Part shown: positions 1 to 11,613 of the stretch, piece after piece
Layout: each line of letters begins with the position of its first letter
Numbering within the stretch: position 1 is the stretch's first letter
Assembly: GCA_964558235.1 (NCBI GenBank)
Contig: CAZLCK010000001.1
Location: forward strand, 1 to 64,000
Reading direction: 5' to 3'
Origin: CAZLCK01 sp964558235
GTDB taxonomy: Bacteria > Actinomycetota > Coriobacteriia > Coriobacteriales > CADBOM01
DNA length: 64,000 nt
The notes under the pieces: model-generated
What the model saw: the letters and a program-made list of their open reading frames with translations, nothing else
The model's database searches: none
What the model was told of the DNA's origin: nothing
Position numbers and translations under genes: made by a program

Positions 1-183
1 TTTATGGTTACTGTGTAGGGGGGGTGATTTGTCTATAAAAAATTTGTGATTGGGAAAAAAGATTGATTTTAAGCAGTGATAATGCTTAAAGGATAATGAT
101 TGATATGCTTGATATGAAAGACAGCCCTTCAGGCTAGAGGATACAAAGACTGACTTATAGAACCTATAAGCCTCACAAAACTA
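1..183. other. Noncoding left edge
   Basis: No convincing gene is visible here. The stretch lies downstream of the ATP synthase operon, which reads leftwards. It is AT-rich and holds no tRNA-like or repeat structure that I can support. Confidence 0.5.
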
Positions 184-214
184 AGTGAGGCCGAAAACTT
201 TTCTCGGCCTCACT
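184..214 (-). terminator. Terminator of the atp operon
   Basis: A perfect 11-bp inverted repeat (AGTGAGGCCGA at 184-194, TCGGCCTCACT at 204-214) with a 9-nt loop sits 35 bases after the atpC stop codon. On the minus strand it is followed by a TTAGTTTTG stretch, which is a modest U-tract. Placement after the last atp gene makes a Rho-independent terminator the natural reading. Confidence 0.75.
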
Positions 215-249
215 CTCATAACTTAGTCTGAAGGAATAAACAGTAAAGA

Positions 250-672
250 CTAAATAGCCTTCTTGTATTTCTCTTTAAGATCTAATAAAAATTTACGCCA
301 CTCCAACTCGCACTTCTTAAACGCTACTTTAGGGTCATCGGCAGCCATGGCTGCAATCTCAGTTTCAAGCTGATCAAACTCTGTTTTAACTGTTTCTACA
401 ACAACATCTTCTACATCTATTGCACGATCAGCTAAGACGATAACACTTTTGCCATCGGTCTCTGCAAATCCACCAGAAACTGCGATAATTTTTTCGTTAC
501 CATCTTCGACAGTTATCCTAATTGTCCCACATGAAAGCGTTGTTACAGTTGGGGCATGCTTTGCATAGATTCCCATCTCACCAGATATAGCTGGAACAAC
601 AACAAATTTTGCTTCGCTTTCAAATAACGAAGATTCTGGTGTAACAACTGAGCAATGCATCAAATCAGACAT
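250..672 (-). CDS. atpC: F1Fo ATP synthase epsilon subunit
   Basis: This 140-residue protein is the epsilon subunit of the F1 central stalk, which links gamma to the c-ring and modulates ATP hydrolysis. The N-terminal beta-sandwich reads clearly (CSVVTPESSLFESEAKFVVVP, GEMGIYAKHAPTVTTL), followed by an alpha-helical C-terminal part rich in Lys/Glu. Length is normal for the family. It is the last gene of the atp operon, four bases after atpD, and is followed by a hairpin terminator. ATG start. Confidence 0.95.
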   Translation of the reverse strand: MSDLMHCSVVTPESSLFESEAKFVVVPAISGEMGIYAKHAPTVTTLSCGTIRITVEDGNEKIIAVSGGFAETDGKSVIVLADRAIDVEDVVVETVKTEFDQLETEIAAMAADDPKVAFKKCELEWRKFLLDLKEKYKKAI

Positions 673-676
673 AGGA

Positions 677-3075
<2,399 letters not shown>

Positions 3076-3087
3076 CCGTCATTCCAC

Positions 3088-4659
3088 CTAATTGCTTGAA
3101 CTTGTTGAAAATTGAGATGTAAATTGCGAAATTACAGCTCTCATCTCGTCCATCAATGCATCGTCGAGCTTTTGTTGCTCAACAATTTTTTCTCCGATCT
3201 CGGGATGGACATTGCGCATATACTCTAAAAGCTCAGATCTAAATCGCAAAACATCTCCGACTTCAATTTTGTCCATGAAGCCCTCGTTACCAGCAAAGAT
3301 TGCGATAACTTGCTCCTCTACGGGCATTGGAGCATAGCGACCCTGCTTCAAAAGCTCGGTCATTCTCTCGCCTCGATTAAGCTGAGCTTGAGTAGACTTA
3401 TCAAGATCGCTTCCAAATTGTGCAAATGCTTGCATTTCGCGAAAAGCTGCGAGATCCAAACGAAGCGAACCTGCAACCTGTTTTATAGCCTTAATCTGCG
3501 CCGAACCACCAACGCGCGAAACTGAGATACCTACATTAATAGCTGGACGTTGTCCTTGATAGAAAAGATCTTGTTGTAAAAAGATCTGTCCATCAGTAAT
3601 CGAAATTACATTCGTGGGAATATATGCAGAAACATCTCCTGCTTGAGTTTCGATGATAGGAAGTGCTGTTAGCGAACCTGCGCCATTTGCATCTGATAAC
3701 TTAACAGCACGCTCCAAAAGACGGCTATGTAGATAGAAGATATCTCCAGGATAAGCCTCGCGTCCTGGTGGTCGACGAAGCGTCAAAGACATCTGTCTAT
3801 AAGCAGCGGCCTGCTTGGATAGATCATCATATATACAAAGAACATGTCGTCCAGGATTATCTGCATTTGCAGGTTTTCCATCTGCACCGTTATACATAAA
3901 ATACTCGCCCATAGCGGCTCCAGCCATGGGAGCGATGTACTGTAGCGGAGCACTATCAGAAGCGCTTGCCATAACAACGATGGTGTAATCCATTGCGCCA
4001 TAACGCTCAAGCATCTCGACAACGCCTGCGACTGTGGAAGCCTTCTGTCCGATTGCTACATAGATGCAGATCATGTCTTTACCCTTTTGGTTGATGATTG
4101 CATCTACTGCAATTGCAGTCTTTCCCGTTTGGCGATCACCAATAATAAGCTCGCGTTGCCCGCGTCCAATTGGAATCATCGAATCAACAGCGATTAGACC
4201 GGTTTGAACCGGCTCATTAACTGGCTGGCGGTCGATAACGCCAGGAGCTTTAAACTCAACCGGGCGACGAGCAGAGGTATTGATTGGACCTTTGCCATCT
4301 AATGGTTCGCCCAAAGGGTTAACAACTCGTCCGATCAAGGCCTCTCCACATGGGACTTCCATGATGTGACCTGTGGTCTTCGCCTGGCAATTCTCCTTAA
4401 CGAGAGTCTCATCGCTTAACAAAACAGCGCCGACCTCATGCTCCTCGAGATTTTGAACTAAGCCATAGACGACCTGCCCATTCTCTCCAATTATCTCAAG
4501 AAGCTCTCCAGACATCGCATTTTTTAAGCCATCGATTCTAACGATACCATCACCCACCTGAATGACAGTACCAACCTCTGACGACTCGATGCTATTGGAC
4601 AACTCATCGAGTTGTGTCCTCAGAGCTGCGTCGATAGCACTTGCGGAAATCTCTACCAT
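3088..4659 (-). CDS. atpA: F1Fo ATP synthase alpha subunit
   Basis: Non-catalytic nucleotide-binding alpha subunit of F1, 523 residues. The P-loop GDRQTGKT, the arginine-finger region with [10 protein letters not shown] and the N-terminal crown ([26 protein letters not shown]) are all present. ATG start; 12 bases separate its stop from atpG. The tail ends in a Ser-rich stretch ([11 protein letters not shown]). Confidence 0.96.
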   Translation of the reverse strand: MVEISASAIDAALRTQLDELSNSIESSEVGTVIQVGDGIVRIDGLKNAMSGELLEIIGENGQVVYGLVQNLEEHEVGAVLLSDETLVKENCQAKTTGHIMEVPCGEALIGRVVNPLGEPLDGKGPINTSARRPVEFKAPGVIDRQPVNEPVQTGLIAVDSMIPIGRGQRELIIGDRQTGKTAIAVDAIINQKGKDMICIYVAIGQKASTVAGVVEMLERYGAMDYTIVVMASASDSAPLQYIAPMAGAAMGEYFMYNGADGKPANADNPGRHVLCIYDDLSKQAAAYRQMSLTLRRPPGREAYPGDIFYLHSRLLERAVKLSDANGAGSLTALPIIETQAGDVSAYIPTNVISITDGQIFLQQDLFYQGQRPAINVGISVSRVGGSAQIKAIKQVAGSLRLDLAAFREMQAFAQFGSDLDKSTQAQLNRGERMTELLKQGRYAPMPVEEQVIAIFAGNEGFMDKIEVGDVLRFRSELLEYMRNVHPEIGEKIVEQQKLDDALMDEMRAVISQFTSQFSTSSSN

Positions 4660-4662
4660 ACT

Positions 4663-5235
4663 CTACCTGTCACCTCCAGCGGGAGAAGAAGATAAAATAA
4701 CACGCGAGCTTTCGAGCATCGTTGCGATGCTGGCATCGATCTTTCTGCCACGCGCACTCATAATTATCCCCCCTATAATCTGTGGGTCGATATGTTCAAC
4801 TAAAATTGCATCGAGACCAAAGTCAGCGGCTAACTTTTGCGAAATCAACTTGCGAAGATCATCATCGAGTTCAACGCATGTAGTTACATCCACCATAACA
4901 GCACCGAGACTGTTCTCAGCAAGACGCGTAAACTCTTCGAAGACCCTACCAAGCAAGTAGATGTCTCCCCTAGTAGCCATAATTGCCAAGATTGTGGAGA
5001 CCTCATCCCCTAAAGCGCTGAATGCAGCCTTTGCAAGCTCAAAGCGCTTTTTTTCATTTATAGATTGATCAGCAAAATTAGCCATACGCTCGCCATTTGA
5101 ATAGCTAGCCTTAACAGCACCTTCAATAGATGAGCGCATAGCTATTAAAGAGTCAGCGTCTTTGCCACAAACCTCCAAAATGCTATTTGCATAGATGGAG
5201 ACTTTTTTAGCCTCTATGTCTCTTTCAGCCGGCAT
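4663..5235 (-). CDS. atpH: F1Fo ATP synthase delta subunit
   Basis: Delta subunit (OSCP type), 190 residues, which joins F1 to the peripheral stalk. The N-terminal helical bundle (EAKKVSIYANSILEVC, FELAKAAFSALGDEVSTILAIMATRGDIYLLGRVFEEFTRLAENSLG) and the C-terminal DPQIIGGIIMSARGRKIDASI signature are diagnostic. Its start overlaps the 3' end of atpF by 11 bases and its stop lies three bases before atpA, so it is translated within the operon. Confidence 0.94.
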   Translation of the reverse strand: MPAERDIEAKKVSIYANSILEVCGKDADSLIAMRSSIEGAVKASYSNGERMANFADQSINEKKRFELAKAAFSALGDEVSTILAIMATRGDIYLLGRVFEEFTRLAENSLGAVMVDVTTCVELDDDLRKLISQKLAADFGLDAILVEHIDPQIIGGIIMSARGRKIDASIATMLESSRVILSSSPAGGDR

Positions 5236-5842
5236 TTAAGCTACCTGCCTCAGAAACATAACGAGCAATGATCTTGCGGTGCTCTTCGTCACTTAAATCT
5301 TGACCAATAAGCTTGCCTGCAACAGAGACTGAAATATCAGCGACTGAAGACTGAATGTCAGAAATTGCAGCTCGCTTATTGGCCTCAACTGCCTCATTTG
5401 CACGCTCGATAATAGAGGCAGCTTCAGCATGAGCCTCCTCCAAGATGCGGGTCTTAGCAACCTCTGCAGAAGCTCTTGCATCGGCGACAATTTTTGATGC
5501 ATCAGTCTTAGCCTGCTCAAGAAGCTCCTCGCACTCACTGAGCATCCTTGCGCTTTCGATCTTGCTATCTTCAGCTTGCTGCAAGTTGTCCTTAATGGTT
5601 TGTGCACGCTTGTCGATCATTCCCATTATCACTGGATAGACCAACTTGGCAAAGATTATCCACATGATGATAAATGCAATAATCATCGGGATAAACTCTG
5701 TCATATTTGGAATAAGAAGCGCCATACCGCTAGAGGTACTCTCCTCTTCGGCAGCAAAAGCAGAGTCGGGAGCGACGAGCGCAAAACCTAAACCAAATAA
5801 AGCGAGCAAAAATGCTAATCCGATTTTTCTTATGCTTGCCAC
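5225..5842 (-). CDS. atpF: F1Fo ATP synthase b subunit
   Basis: Membrane b subunit of the peripheral stalk, 205 residues. A hydrophobic leader that looks like a signal peptide (residues about 8-30, ending DSAFA) precedes the normal membrane helix (MTEFIPMIIAFIIMWIIFAKLVYP, about 47-70); the rest is a long charged coiled coil. The leader is an addition to the minimal b subunit; whether it is cleaved cannot be told from sequence. The start is a GTG at 5842 with a strong GGAGG seven bases upstream. Confidence 0.93.
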   Translation of the reverse strand: MASIRKIGLAFLLALFGLGFALVAPDSAFAAEEESTSSGMALLIPNMTEFIPMIIAFIIMWIIFAKLVYPVIMGMIDKRAQTIKDNLQQAEDSKIESARMLSECEELLEQAKTDASKIVADARASAEVAKTRILEEAHAEAASIIERANEAVEANKRAAISDIQSSVADISVSVAGKLIGQDLSDEEHRKIIARYVSEAGSLNAG

Positions 5843-5886
5843 AGCATTACCTCCAGTTTGCCAAGGCTAATTTAATACCTGACACA

Positions 5887-6078
5887 CTAGGCAATTAGAG
5901 CCAAAACCATTCCAATAAGGGCTAGTGCCTCAACAAACGCGGCGCCCATAATAAAGATGGTGAATAGACGACCTTGCATTTCGGGCTGACGTGCAATTCC
6001 TACAGCAGAGCCATAAGCTGCTAGTCCAATGCCAATGCCAGCTCCGATGACAGCAAGGCCAAATCCGATAACTCCCAC
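5887..6078 (-). CDS. atpE: F1Fo ATP synthase c subunit
   Basis: A 63-residue hairpin of two membrane helices forming the c-ring. The ion-binding carboxylate is the Glu in GAAFVEALALIGMV of helix 2. The residues that mark sodium-binding c subunits (a Gln in helix 1 and Glu-Ser in helix 2) are missing, so proton coupling is inferred. GTG start at 6078 directly after AGGAGGAATC. Confidence 0.95.
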   Translation of the reverse strand: MGVIGFGLAVIGAGIGIGLAAYGSAVGIARQPEMQGRLFTIFIMGAAFVEALALIGMVLALIA

Positions 6079-6245
6079 GATTCCTCCTCGTATCTAGTTG
6101 CTCAAAACTTTTTCCTATTCAAAAAGGCGTCCAACCCTTTTATATATTTGAGCAGTCTTACCAAATTCCATACATGCTTTTGTACTATTCATACGCGCCC
6201 TCGCATGCAAAAAGCGCTAAGATACTCAGCTTTGTTTAACAGCTC

Positions 6246-7031
6246 CTAATGATCAGGCGAGGTTGCCAATTGGATATAAACAGAAGAGAGCAGACAGAAC
6301 ACATATGCTTGCAGACAGGCCACCATGAATTCCATTAAATACATAACTATCAAAAACAGCATCCAGAGAACACCCGGTAACGCCCCTCCAAGAGCTGATA
6401 GAGTGAAATCTTGAATAACTGGAGTGATAAATACAGAGGTAAGAATTGCAAATGCTCCCAAAACTAAGTGCCCTGCATACATATTTGCAAAAAGTCGGAT
6501 CGCCAGTGTAACTAGACGTAAGAAACATGAACAGAGCTCGATTGCCCACACGATTACATTTATTGGGAAAAAGACTCCCTTAGGAGCGAATGAAAGCATG
6601 TATTTGCCAACACCTTGGGCTTTAAATCCCTGATAATTAAAGTAAATAAATGAGATAAGCGCAAGCGCTAAAGTGGTTCCCATAGCACCTGTTGCAAGAC
6701 TAACTCCAGGAATCAGACCGATTAAATTTGCGACTAAAATAAAGAAGAAAAGCGTCATCAAAAATGGCATATGCCTGTCGGCATCTTTTCCGATAACGTT
6801 ATACCCAACATCACGTCTCAGCCAGTCCATCAGGTGCTCAATTCCACCAGCAAAAAATCCTTTTGGAATGAGCTGAACTTTTTTTGCAGCATAGATTAGA
6901 ACTATCAAAAATACTATCACCGAGATGATGAGCCACAATGTATATTGAGACATCACAGGATTGATTAGCTGGCTAGTTTTGCTAGCTATCATCTCCTGCA
7001 TATGATCTCCGAATTCCTCCATCGGATCCAT
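6246..7031 (-). CDS. atpB: F1Fo ATP synthase a subunit
   Basis: Membrane a subunit with the proton half-channels. Five or six hydrophobic helices are visible and the conserved helix carries the essential Arg in LVTLAIRLFANMYAGH. The frame is open to a TTG at 7055, but the ATG at 7031 (MDPMEEFGDHMQEM) with GGAG just upstream is the more likely start, giving 261 residues. A 167-base gap separates it from atpE, the largest gap inside the operon; I see no gene there. Confidence 0.94.
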   Translation of the reverse strand: MDPMEEFGDHMQEMIASKTSQLINPVMSQYTLWLIISVIVFLIVLIYAAKKVQLIPKGFFAGGIEHLMDWLRRDVGYNVIGKDADRHMPFLMTLFFFILVANLIGLIPGVSLATGAMGTTLALALISFIYFNYQGFKAQGVGKYMLSFAPKGVFFPINVIVWAIELCSCFLRLVTLAIRLFANMYAGHLVLGAFAILTSVFITPVIQDFTLSALGGALPGVLWMLFLIVMYLMEFMVACLQAYVFCLLSSVYIQLATSPDH

Positions 7032-7115
7032 ATGACTCCAGCTCTCCTTTATCAAATAGTCATCGACAAATAATTAGCTTTATAGGTATCGGTCTTTGCA
7101 AACGAGCCGTAGCTG

Positions 7116-7418
7116 CTAGAGATGTTTTGGTCGGCTAGAAAGAAAGACTGACAAAATTACACTCAATAGAAAAGTTACTATTAATCCTATAGAAAATACA
7201 ACGAGATTATCGCGGCTGGCTATAGCATATACCAATAGGGCTACAGACATAAGTGCTAGAGACAATATAACAAGTACTAGCATAAGACCGACGGAAAGAT
7301 CCCCACCTTTTTTACGCAACTTTTTAGCTAACTGATTGCGAAAAATCAAAGGCACTGAACCAACAAAACCAACCAGCGCTCCGATTAAAATCGCAATTAC
7401 AAAGTCGGACGTTTGCAA
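7116..7418 (-). CDS. Small membrane protein at head of atp operon (AtpI-like)
   Basis: A 100-residue protein with three hydrophobic segments (about 7-27, 44-67 and 72-93) and a basic loop (QLAKKLRKKGG). It sits directly upstream of atpB in the place usually taken by atpI, whose product helps c-ring assembly. Sequence alone is too generic to prove the family, so the role is inferred from position and topology. The only plausible start is a TTG at 7418. Confidence 0.6.
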   Translation of the reverse strand: MQTSDFVIAILIGALVGFVGSVPLIFRNQLAKKLRKKGGDLSVGLMLVLVILSLALMSVALLVYAIASRDNLVVFSIGLIVTFLLSVILSVFLSSRPKHL

Positions 7419-7447
7419 CTGTTAATACCCCCGTTATATCAATGTCA

Positions 7448-7536
7448 TTAACTTCGAGCGGATGACATGCACTCCGGCATCGCTTAGCAAAGCCTCGGAG
7501 CATATATCCAATACGTTAACTTAGAGCGGATGACAT
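7448..7536. repeat. Two copies of a 21-base direct repeat
   Basis: A 21-base element (beginning TTAACTT and ending GCGGATGACAT) occurs at 7448-7468 and again at 7516-7536, differing at one base, 68 bases apart. Both lie in the gap between the atp operon head and the dCMP deaminase gene. The first copy is also part of an inverted pair TGTCAT/ATGACA. Function is unknown; a regulator-binding pair upstream of the atp operon is one possibility. Confidence 0.6.
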
Positions 7537-7581
7537 TGCCCGCTATATATAAGTTGGAATGCTAGCTCAAATGCCTTAAGC

Positions 7582-8100
7582 TCAAATGCTCTTTTTTAGC
7601 AGACGCATTCTTATGCCTGCCTCGTCTAACATCTCTTCAGCCAATTCATCTGGATAAGGATTTGAATATACAACCTCAGCAATACCAGCATTAATAAGTA
7701 TTTTAGCGCACACTACACAGGGTTGATTAGTGCAATAAACCGTCGCGCCATCGATCGAAACGCCATGTTTAGCCGCTTGAATAACAGCGTTTTGCTCTGC
7801 ATGTGTACCACGACAAAGCTCATGTTGCTGCCCAGAAGGAATCCCGAGCTTCTCACGCAAACACCCGGCGGTCAAGCAATGCTCAATTCCAGTTGGTGCA
7901 CCATTATATCCTGTAGCTAAAATCCGCCTGTCTTTAACGATAATCGCGCCAACATGCCTACGCATACACGTTGAACGCTCTGCAACATCGTTTGTTATCG
8001 TCCAAAAATAGTCGTCCCAACTAGGACGACTATCTACGGTCTGGTCAGAATCAACTTGATGTTCTACATCCTTTGGCACTTCCAAATCACATCCCAGCAT
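7582..8100 (-). CDS. dCMP/cytidine deaminase family protein (ComEB-like)
   Basis: Zinc-dependent deaminase of 172 residues, most like deoxycytidylate deaminase, which makes dUMP for thymidylate synthesis. The zinc site is visible as HAEQNAV (His ligand plus catalytic Glu) and PCVVCAK (two Cys ligands), and the fold begins at [30 protein letters not shown]. The first 25 residues are a poorly conserved extension. The start overlaps the end of glyA by 14 bases. With thyX in the same neighbourhood, a role in dTMP supply is reasonable. Confidence 0.88.
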   Translation of the reverse strand: MLGCDLEVPKDVEHQVDSDQTVDSRPSWDDYFWTITNDVAERSTCMRRHVGAIIVKDRRILATGYNGAPTGIEHCLTAGCLREKLGIPSGQQHELCRGTHAEQNAVIQAAKHGVSIDGATVYCTNQPCVVCAKILINAGIAEVVYSNPYPDELAEEMLDEAGIRMRLLKKSI

Positions 8101-9337
8101 ATATTGGATGGGCGTCTAGCATCTCCTTAACTTCACCAGCTATGCTATCTTGAATGCTTTGATCATCCCTTCCAAAGACGGCCTTTGCAATTAGCTGACC
8201 GACACGATAAGACTCATCAGCACTAAATCCACGAGTTGTCATAGCGGGAGAGCCAATACGAACACCACTTGCGATGCTAGCAGGCTGCTTATCATTTGGA
8301 ATGGTGTTTTTGTTACATGTAATTCCAACGCGCTCCAAAAGCTCCTCAGCCTCTTTGCCAGTTGCATTTGCTGGCGTGAGATCTACTAAGCAAAGGTGAT
8401 TGTCTGTTCCACCAGAAACTAACCTCAATCCCCCATCTGTCATTCCCTTTGCTAGCTGACGTGCATTCTCTAAAACATTTTCCATATATGTATGGAACTC
8501 AGGCTGAATAGCCTCGCCAAAAGCAACTGCCTTTGCAGCAATAACATGCATTAGAGGCCCGCCCTGAATTCCTGGGAAAACAACCTTGTTGATCTTTTTA
8601 TAAAGTTCTTCGTCATTTGTTAAAACAAATCCACCGCGTGGACCACGCAAGGTTTTATGCGAGGTTGAGGTTGTGATATCGGCATGAGGAACTGGTGAAG
8701 GATGAAGTCCTGTAGCAACAAGTCCAGCAATATGGGCTATATCAACGACAAGCTTTGCTCCAACGCTATGTGCGATCTGTGCAAAGGCTTCAAAATCTAG
8801 TGTACGAGGATAGGCCGACGCACCTGCAACGATTACCTGTGGACGTTCGCGCTTAGCCATGTCCTCAACATAATCCATGTCCAAGACCTCTGTATTTGCA
8901 TCAACTCCATAAGAAACCGACTCATAGATCTGCCCAGAAAAGCTGACCTTAGCACCGTGTGTTAAGTGGCCTCCATTTGAAAGATCCATACCCATGATCT
9001 TATCGCCCGGTTGCATTAATGACATATAAGCAGCCATATTTGCAGAAGATCCACAATGAGGTTGAACGTTGGCATAGTTGCTACCAAAAAGCTTGCATGC
9101 GCGGTCGCGAGCGATATTTTCGACCTTATCGACCTCTTGGCAACCACCGTAATAACGCTTTGAAGGATAGCCTTCGGCATACTTATTAGTTAAAACGCTA
9201 CCCATTGCCTCCATAACAGCAACTGAAGTGAGATTTTCTGATGCAATAAGCTCAATACAATTGCGCTGACGCGAAAGCTCAGCATCGATAATATTTGCAA
9301 TTTCGGGATCTTGCTTTTGTAGAGTTGAATAATCCAT
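8087..9337 (-). CDS. glyA: Serine hydroxymethyltransferase
   Basis: PLP enzyme that converts serine and tetrahydrofolate to glycine and methylene-THF. All family landmarks are present: N-terminal [30 protein letters not shown], the PLP lysine motif [15 protein letters not shown] and the C-terminal [13 protein letters not shown]. Its 416 residues are normal. It lies between rpiB and the deaminase on the same strand. The methylene-THF it makes is the substrate for ThyX further along. Confidence 0.97.
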   Translation of the reverse strand: MDYSTLQKQDPEIANIIDAELSRQRNCIELIASENLTSVAVMEAMGSVLTNKYAEGYPSKRYYGGCQEVDKVENIARDRACKLFGSNYANVQPHCGSSANMAAYMSLMQPGDKIMGMDLSNGGHLTHGAKVSFSGQIYESVSYGVDANTEVLDMDYVEDMAKRERPQVIVAGASAYPRTLDFEAFAQIAHSVGAKLVVDIAHIAGLVATGLHPSPVPHADITTSTSHKTLRGPRGGFVLTNDEELYKKINKVVFPGIQGGPLMHVIAAKAVAFGEAIQPEFHTYMENVLENARQLAKGMTDGGLRLVSGGTDNHLCLVDLTPANATGKEAEELLERVGITCNKNTIPNDKQPASIASGVRIGSPAMTTRGFSADESYRVGQLIAKAVFGRDDQSIQDSIAGEVKEMLDAHPIYAGM

Positions 9338-9393
9338 TTTGAAATCTTTCTACCTTTCTAAAATCACTTCAGTTGTTACGCTGAACGCAAAGA

Positions 9394-9831
9394 TCAACTT
9401 TCAAGCGCCATAATCTTTTTAACTCTATCTTCATGACGTCCGCCCTCAAATTCGGCTTTTAAAAATGCGTCGATAATACGCTTATTATCTTCAACATCTA
9501 CAAAGCGAGAAGATAGTGTTAAAACATTTGAATCGTTGTGCTGCCTAGCAAGAGATGCCATGTCGGCTCTAACAACATTTGCAGCCCTTATGCCTGGAAT
9601 TTTATTAGCCGCGATACTCATACCAATTCCGGTGCCGCAGATCAAAATTCCCACCTCTGCCTGTCCACTTGCAACGGATCTGCCAACTGCTTCAGCAAAG
9701 TCGGGATAATCTACCTTATCTGTGCTATTGCAACCCATATCCAAGATCTCATGTCCAAGATTTTTCATAAAGGATACGAGGGCATCTTTTTGTTCGAATC
9801 CTGCATGATCTACGCCAATTGCAATCTTCAT
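9394..9831 (-). CDS. rpiB: Ribose-5-phosphate isomerase B
   Basis: RpiB/LacAB-type sugar phosphate isomerase of 145 residues, interconverting ribose 5-phosphate and ribulose 5-phosphate. The N-terminal MKIAIGVDHAGFEQKDAL and the catalytic-cysteine loop GILICGTGIGMSIAANK are diagnostic. ATG start; 56 bases upstream of glyA. The transaldolase-like gene at 18.3 kb belongs to the same pentose phosphate chemistry. Confidence 0.95.
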   Translation of the reverse strand: MKIAIGVDHAGFEQKDALVSFMKNLGHEILDMGCNSTDKVDYPDFAEAVGRSVASGQAEVGILICGTGIGMSIAANKIPGIRAANVVRADMASLARQHNDSNVLTLSSRFVDVEDNKRIIDAFLKAEFEGGRHEDRVKKIMALES

Positions 9832-9968
9832 TTAAACCTATCTATTCCCTTTAATTCTTATTCCCTTTAGTTCTTCTAGTTTTTAACAAAGTTAAATTCT
9901 AAGCCATATGGCACAATTTGTGTTTGTTTGCAGCGCTCATCTGTAAAAATTTTTCCAGCTTAAGTTAT

Positions 9969-10049
9969 GGAAGCGCTTGTGCGAAACTTTTCAGCCACGC
10001 AACGCCTCCACGGCAAAGATGGAAAGTTCGAAAGCTACCGGAAGCGCTT
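9969..10049. repeat. Interspersed repeat, copy A, with 10-bp flanking direct repeats
   Basis: An element of about 60 bases is bounded by identical copies of GGAAGCGCTT (9969-9978 and 10040-10049). Inside are arms CGAAACTTTTC and GGAAAGTTCG around a core ACGCAACGCCTCC. The right direct repeat runs into the stop codon of the Sua5 gene. It is homologous in plan and core to the copies at 12793, 20386, 23366, 25160 and 46510. It may also act as a terminator for the Sua5 gene through its stem. Confidence 0.7.
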
Positions 10050-10689
10050 ATAAATAATCTGAGATGATTTTTTCATCTATCGCCCCTGCTCTAAGTATTT
10101 TTGGAGAGCCATCAGCATAACTCACTATTGTAGATGGCACGCCGAGTGGGATTTTCCCACCATCAAGTGCAAGATCCACTTGATCTAGTAACTCTTTGTC
10201 AAGTTCCTCAAAAGAGCTAACGGCCATACGCCCATGAATATTCGCACTAGTTGTTGCAATAGGAGAATCGACTGCTTCGATAAGCTTTAGCGAAACAATG
10301 CTATCTGGCATTCTTAGAGCAATAGTATTATCAGATGCTCTATAGATATCTGGTACGTTATTTGAGGCTCTAACAACAATTGTCAAGGCTCCTGGCCAAT
10401 AATCTCTTGCTAGATTCTTGCAACTTTCACAGACGTCTTCTCCAAAAAAATCGAGCATTTCAATCGAGTTAACAAGCCATGGTAGAGTCTGCGAATATTC
10501 ACGTTTTTTTATATCGAAGATCTTATTTGCATCTAGATTTTGGCCCACGGCCATGCCAATTCCGTAGACAGTATCGGTTGGAAAAACTAAGGGTTTCGCA
10601 TCTTTTAACACAGCAGCGCCTGCACTTATTACACCGTCATCAGGCTTATTGAGATCTACCCTTAAAACCTTTACGTTGATGTGCGTCAT
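10048..10689 (-). CDS. L-threonylcarbamoyladenylate synthase (Sua5/YciO/YrdC family)
   Basis: Makes threonylcarbamoyl-AMP from threonine, bicarbonate and ATP for the t6A37 modification of tRNA. The 213-residue protein shows the YrdC fold signature: PLVFPTDTVYGIGMAV, IFDIKKREYSQTLPWLV, YWPGALTIVV, IALRMPDS and PIATTSANIHG. It lacks the extra C-terminal Sua5 domain, so the short TsaC form is meant. It follows prmC by 12 bases. The stop codon overlaps repeat copy A. Confidence 0.92.
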   Translation of the reverse strand: MTHINVKVLRVDLNKPDDGVISAGAAVLKDAKPLVFPTDTVYGIGMAVGQNLDANKIFDIKKREYSQTLPWLVNSIEMLDFFGEDVCESCKNLARDYWPGALTIVVRASNNVPDIYRASDNTIALRMPDSIVSLKLIEAVDSPIATTSANIHGRMAVSSFEELDKELLDQVDLALDGGKIPLGVPSTIVSYADGSPKILRAGAIDEKIISDYL

Positions 10690-10701
10690 CTAAACTCCAA
10701 A

Positions 10702-11613
10702 TCAATACGCAATCGAGCGTGCAAATATAGCCCTGTCTCTACCTGCAAGATCCTTGATTACACGAACGCTATCTTGATCGACCCAATGACAATCCCCCAT
10801 CAAACTCGCAGCAAGACTTAACATATCCTCATCTAATTCAAAGGCCATAAATCCACCAGGCATAAGAATCTTGCGCGCCTGCTTTAAGAGCCTTCTGTAA
10901 GTATCCAACCCGTCCGCGCCGCCATCTAATGCAGCTATTGGCTCAAAATCCACAACCTCTTTAGGCATTTCTTCGAGCTTTTTTGATGGAATATATGGAG
11001 GGTTAGAGATAATAGCATCCACACGTACATCCCTAGTATTCAGGGGGTCTAGCAAGTCGCCCCTCAACACCTCTATCCTATCTAAAACCCCAGCTAATTC
11101 AGCGTTTTCTAATGTCAAATCACAAGCTTGTTTGGAGATATCGGTAGCAATTGCTCGACAATGATCAAACTCATAAAGGATACTCACACAGATTGATCCG
11201 CTTCCACAACATAGATCAGCGATCAAAATATCATCGCCTTTTTGAGCATAAAGATCCTTGATTGAATCGAGCGCAAGTTCCACTAATATCTCTGTTTCTG
11301 GGCGTGGAATAAAAACTCCTGGCCTAGAGATCAAATCGAGTTTTCTAAAGGGAGCGTGCTTACAGATATATTGAAGAGGCTGCCCCTCTTGACGTGCTTT
11401 GATTCCATCAAGCAAACGGCTTAAACCCTCCTGGGTTATCGGTAAATCAGCAACTAACAAAAGTTGCCCTGGATCTTTAGAGATTGCATGTCCTACAAGC
11501 CACTTTGCAGAGATCTCCGGGGACTTATCGCTTGTCTTAGATAAGAGGTCAGCTGTGGCAATTAGAGCTTGTGCGACTGTGAAGTCGGCATTGATGCCAA
11601 GCTCATCTATCAT
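10702..11613 (-). CDS. prmC: Peptide chain release factor N5-glutamine methyltransferase
   Basis: SAM-dependent enzyme that methylates the GGQ glutamine of release factors. It has the N-terminal helical domain, the SAM site (IADLCCGSGSICVSILYEF) and the catalytic NPPY in AIISNPPYIPSKKL. Its 303 residues are normal. Its ATG shares one base with the prfA stop codon (TAATG), so substrate and modifying enzyme are translationally coupled. Confidence 0.95.
   Translation of the reverse strand: MIDELGINADFTVAQALIATADLLSKTSDKSPEISAKWLVGHAISKDPGQLLLVADLPITQEGLSRLLDGIKARQEGQPLQYICKHAPFRKLDLISRPGVFIPRPETEILVELALDSIKDLYAQKGDDILIADLCCGSGSICVSILYEFDHCRAIATDISKQACDLTLENAELAGVLDRIEVLRGDLLDPLNTRDVRVDAIISNPPYIPSKKLEEMPKEVVDFEPIAALDGGADGLDTYRRLLKQARKILMPGGFMAFELDEDMLSLAASLMGDCHWVDQDSVRVIKDLAGRDRAIFARSIAY

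Noticed and set aside
5887..6078. Sodium-coupled ATP synthase
   Set aside because: The c subunit lacks the helix-1 Gln and helix-2 Glu-Ser pattern of sodium-binding types.
9338..9393. Glycine or folate riboswitch before glyA
   Set aside because: Only 56 bases separate rpiB from glyA, too few for such a leader.
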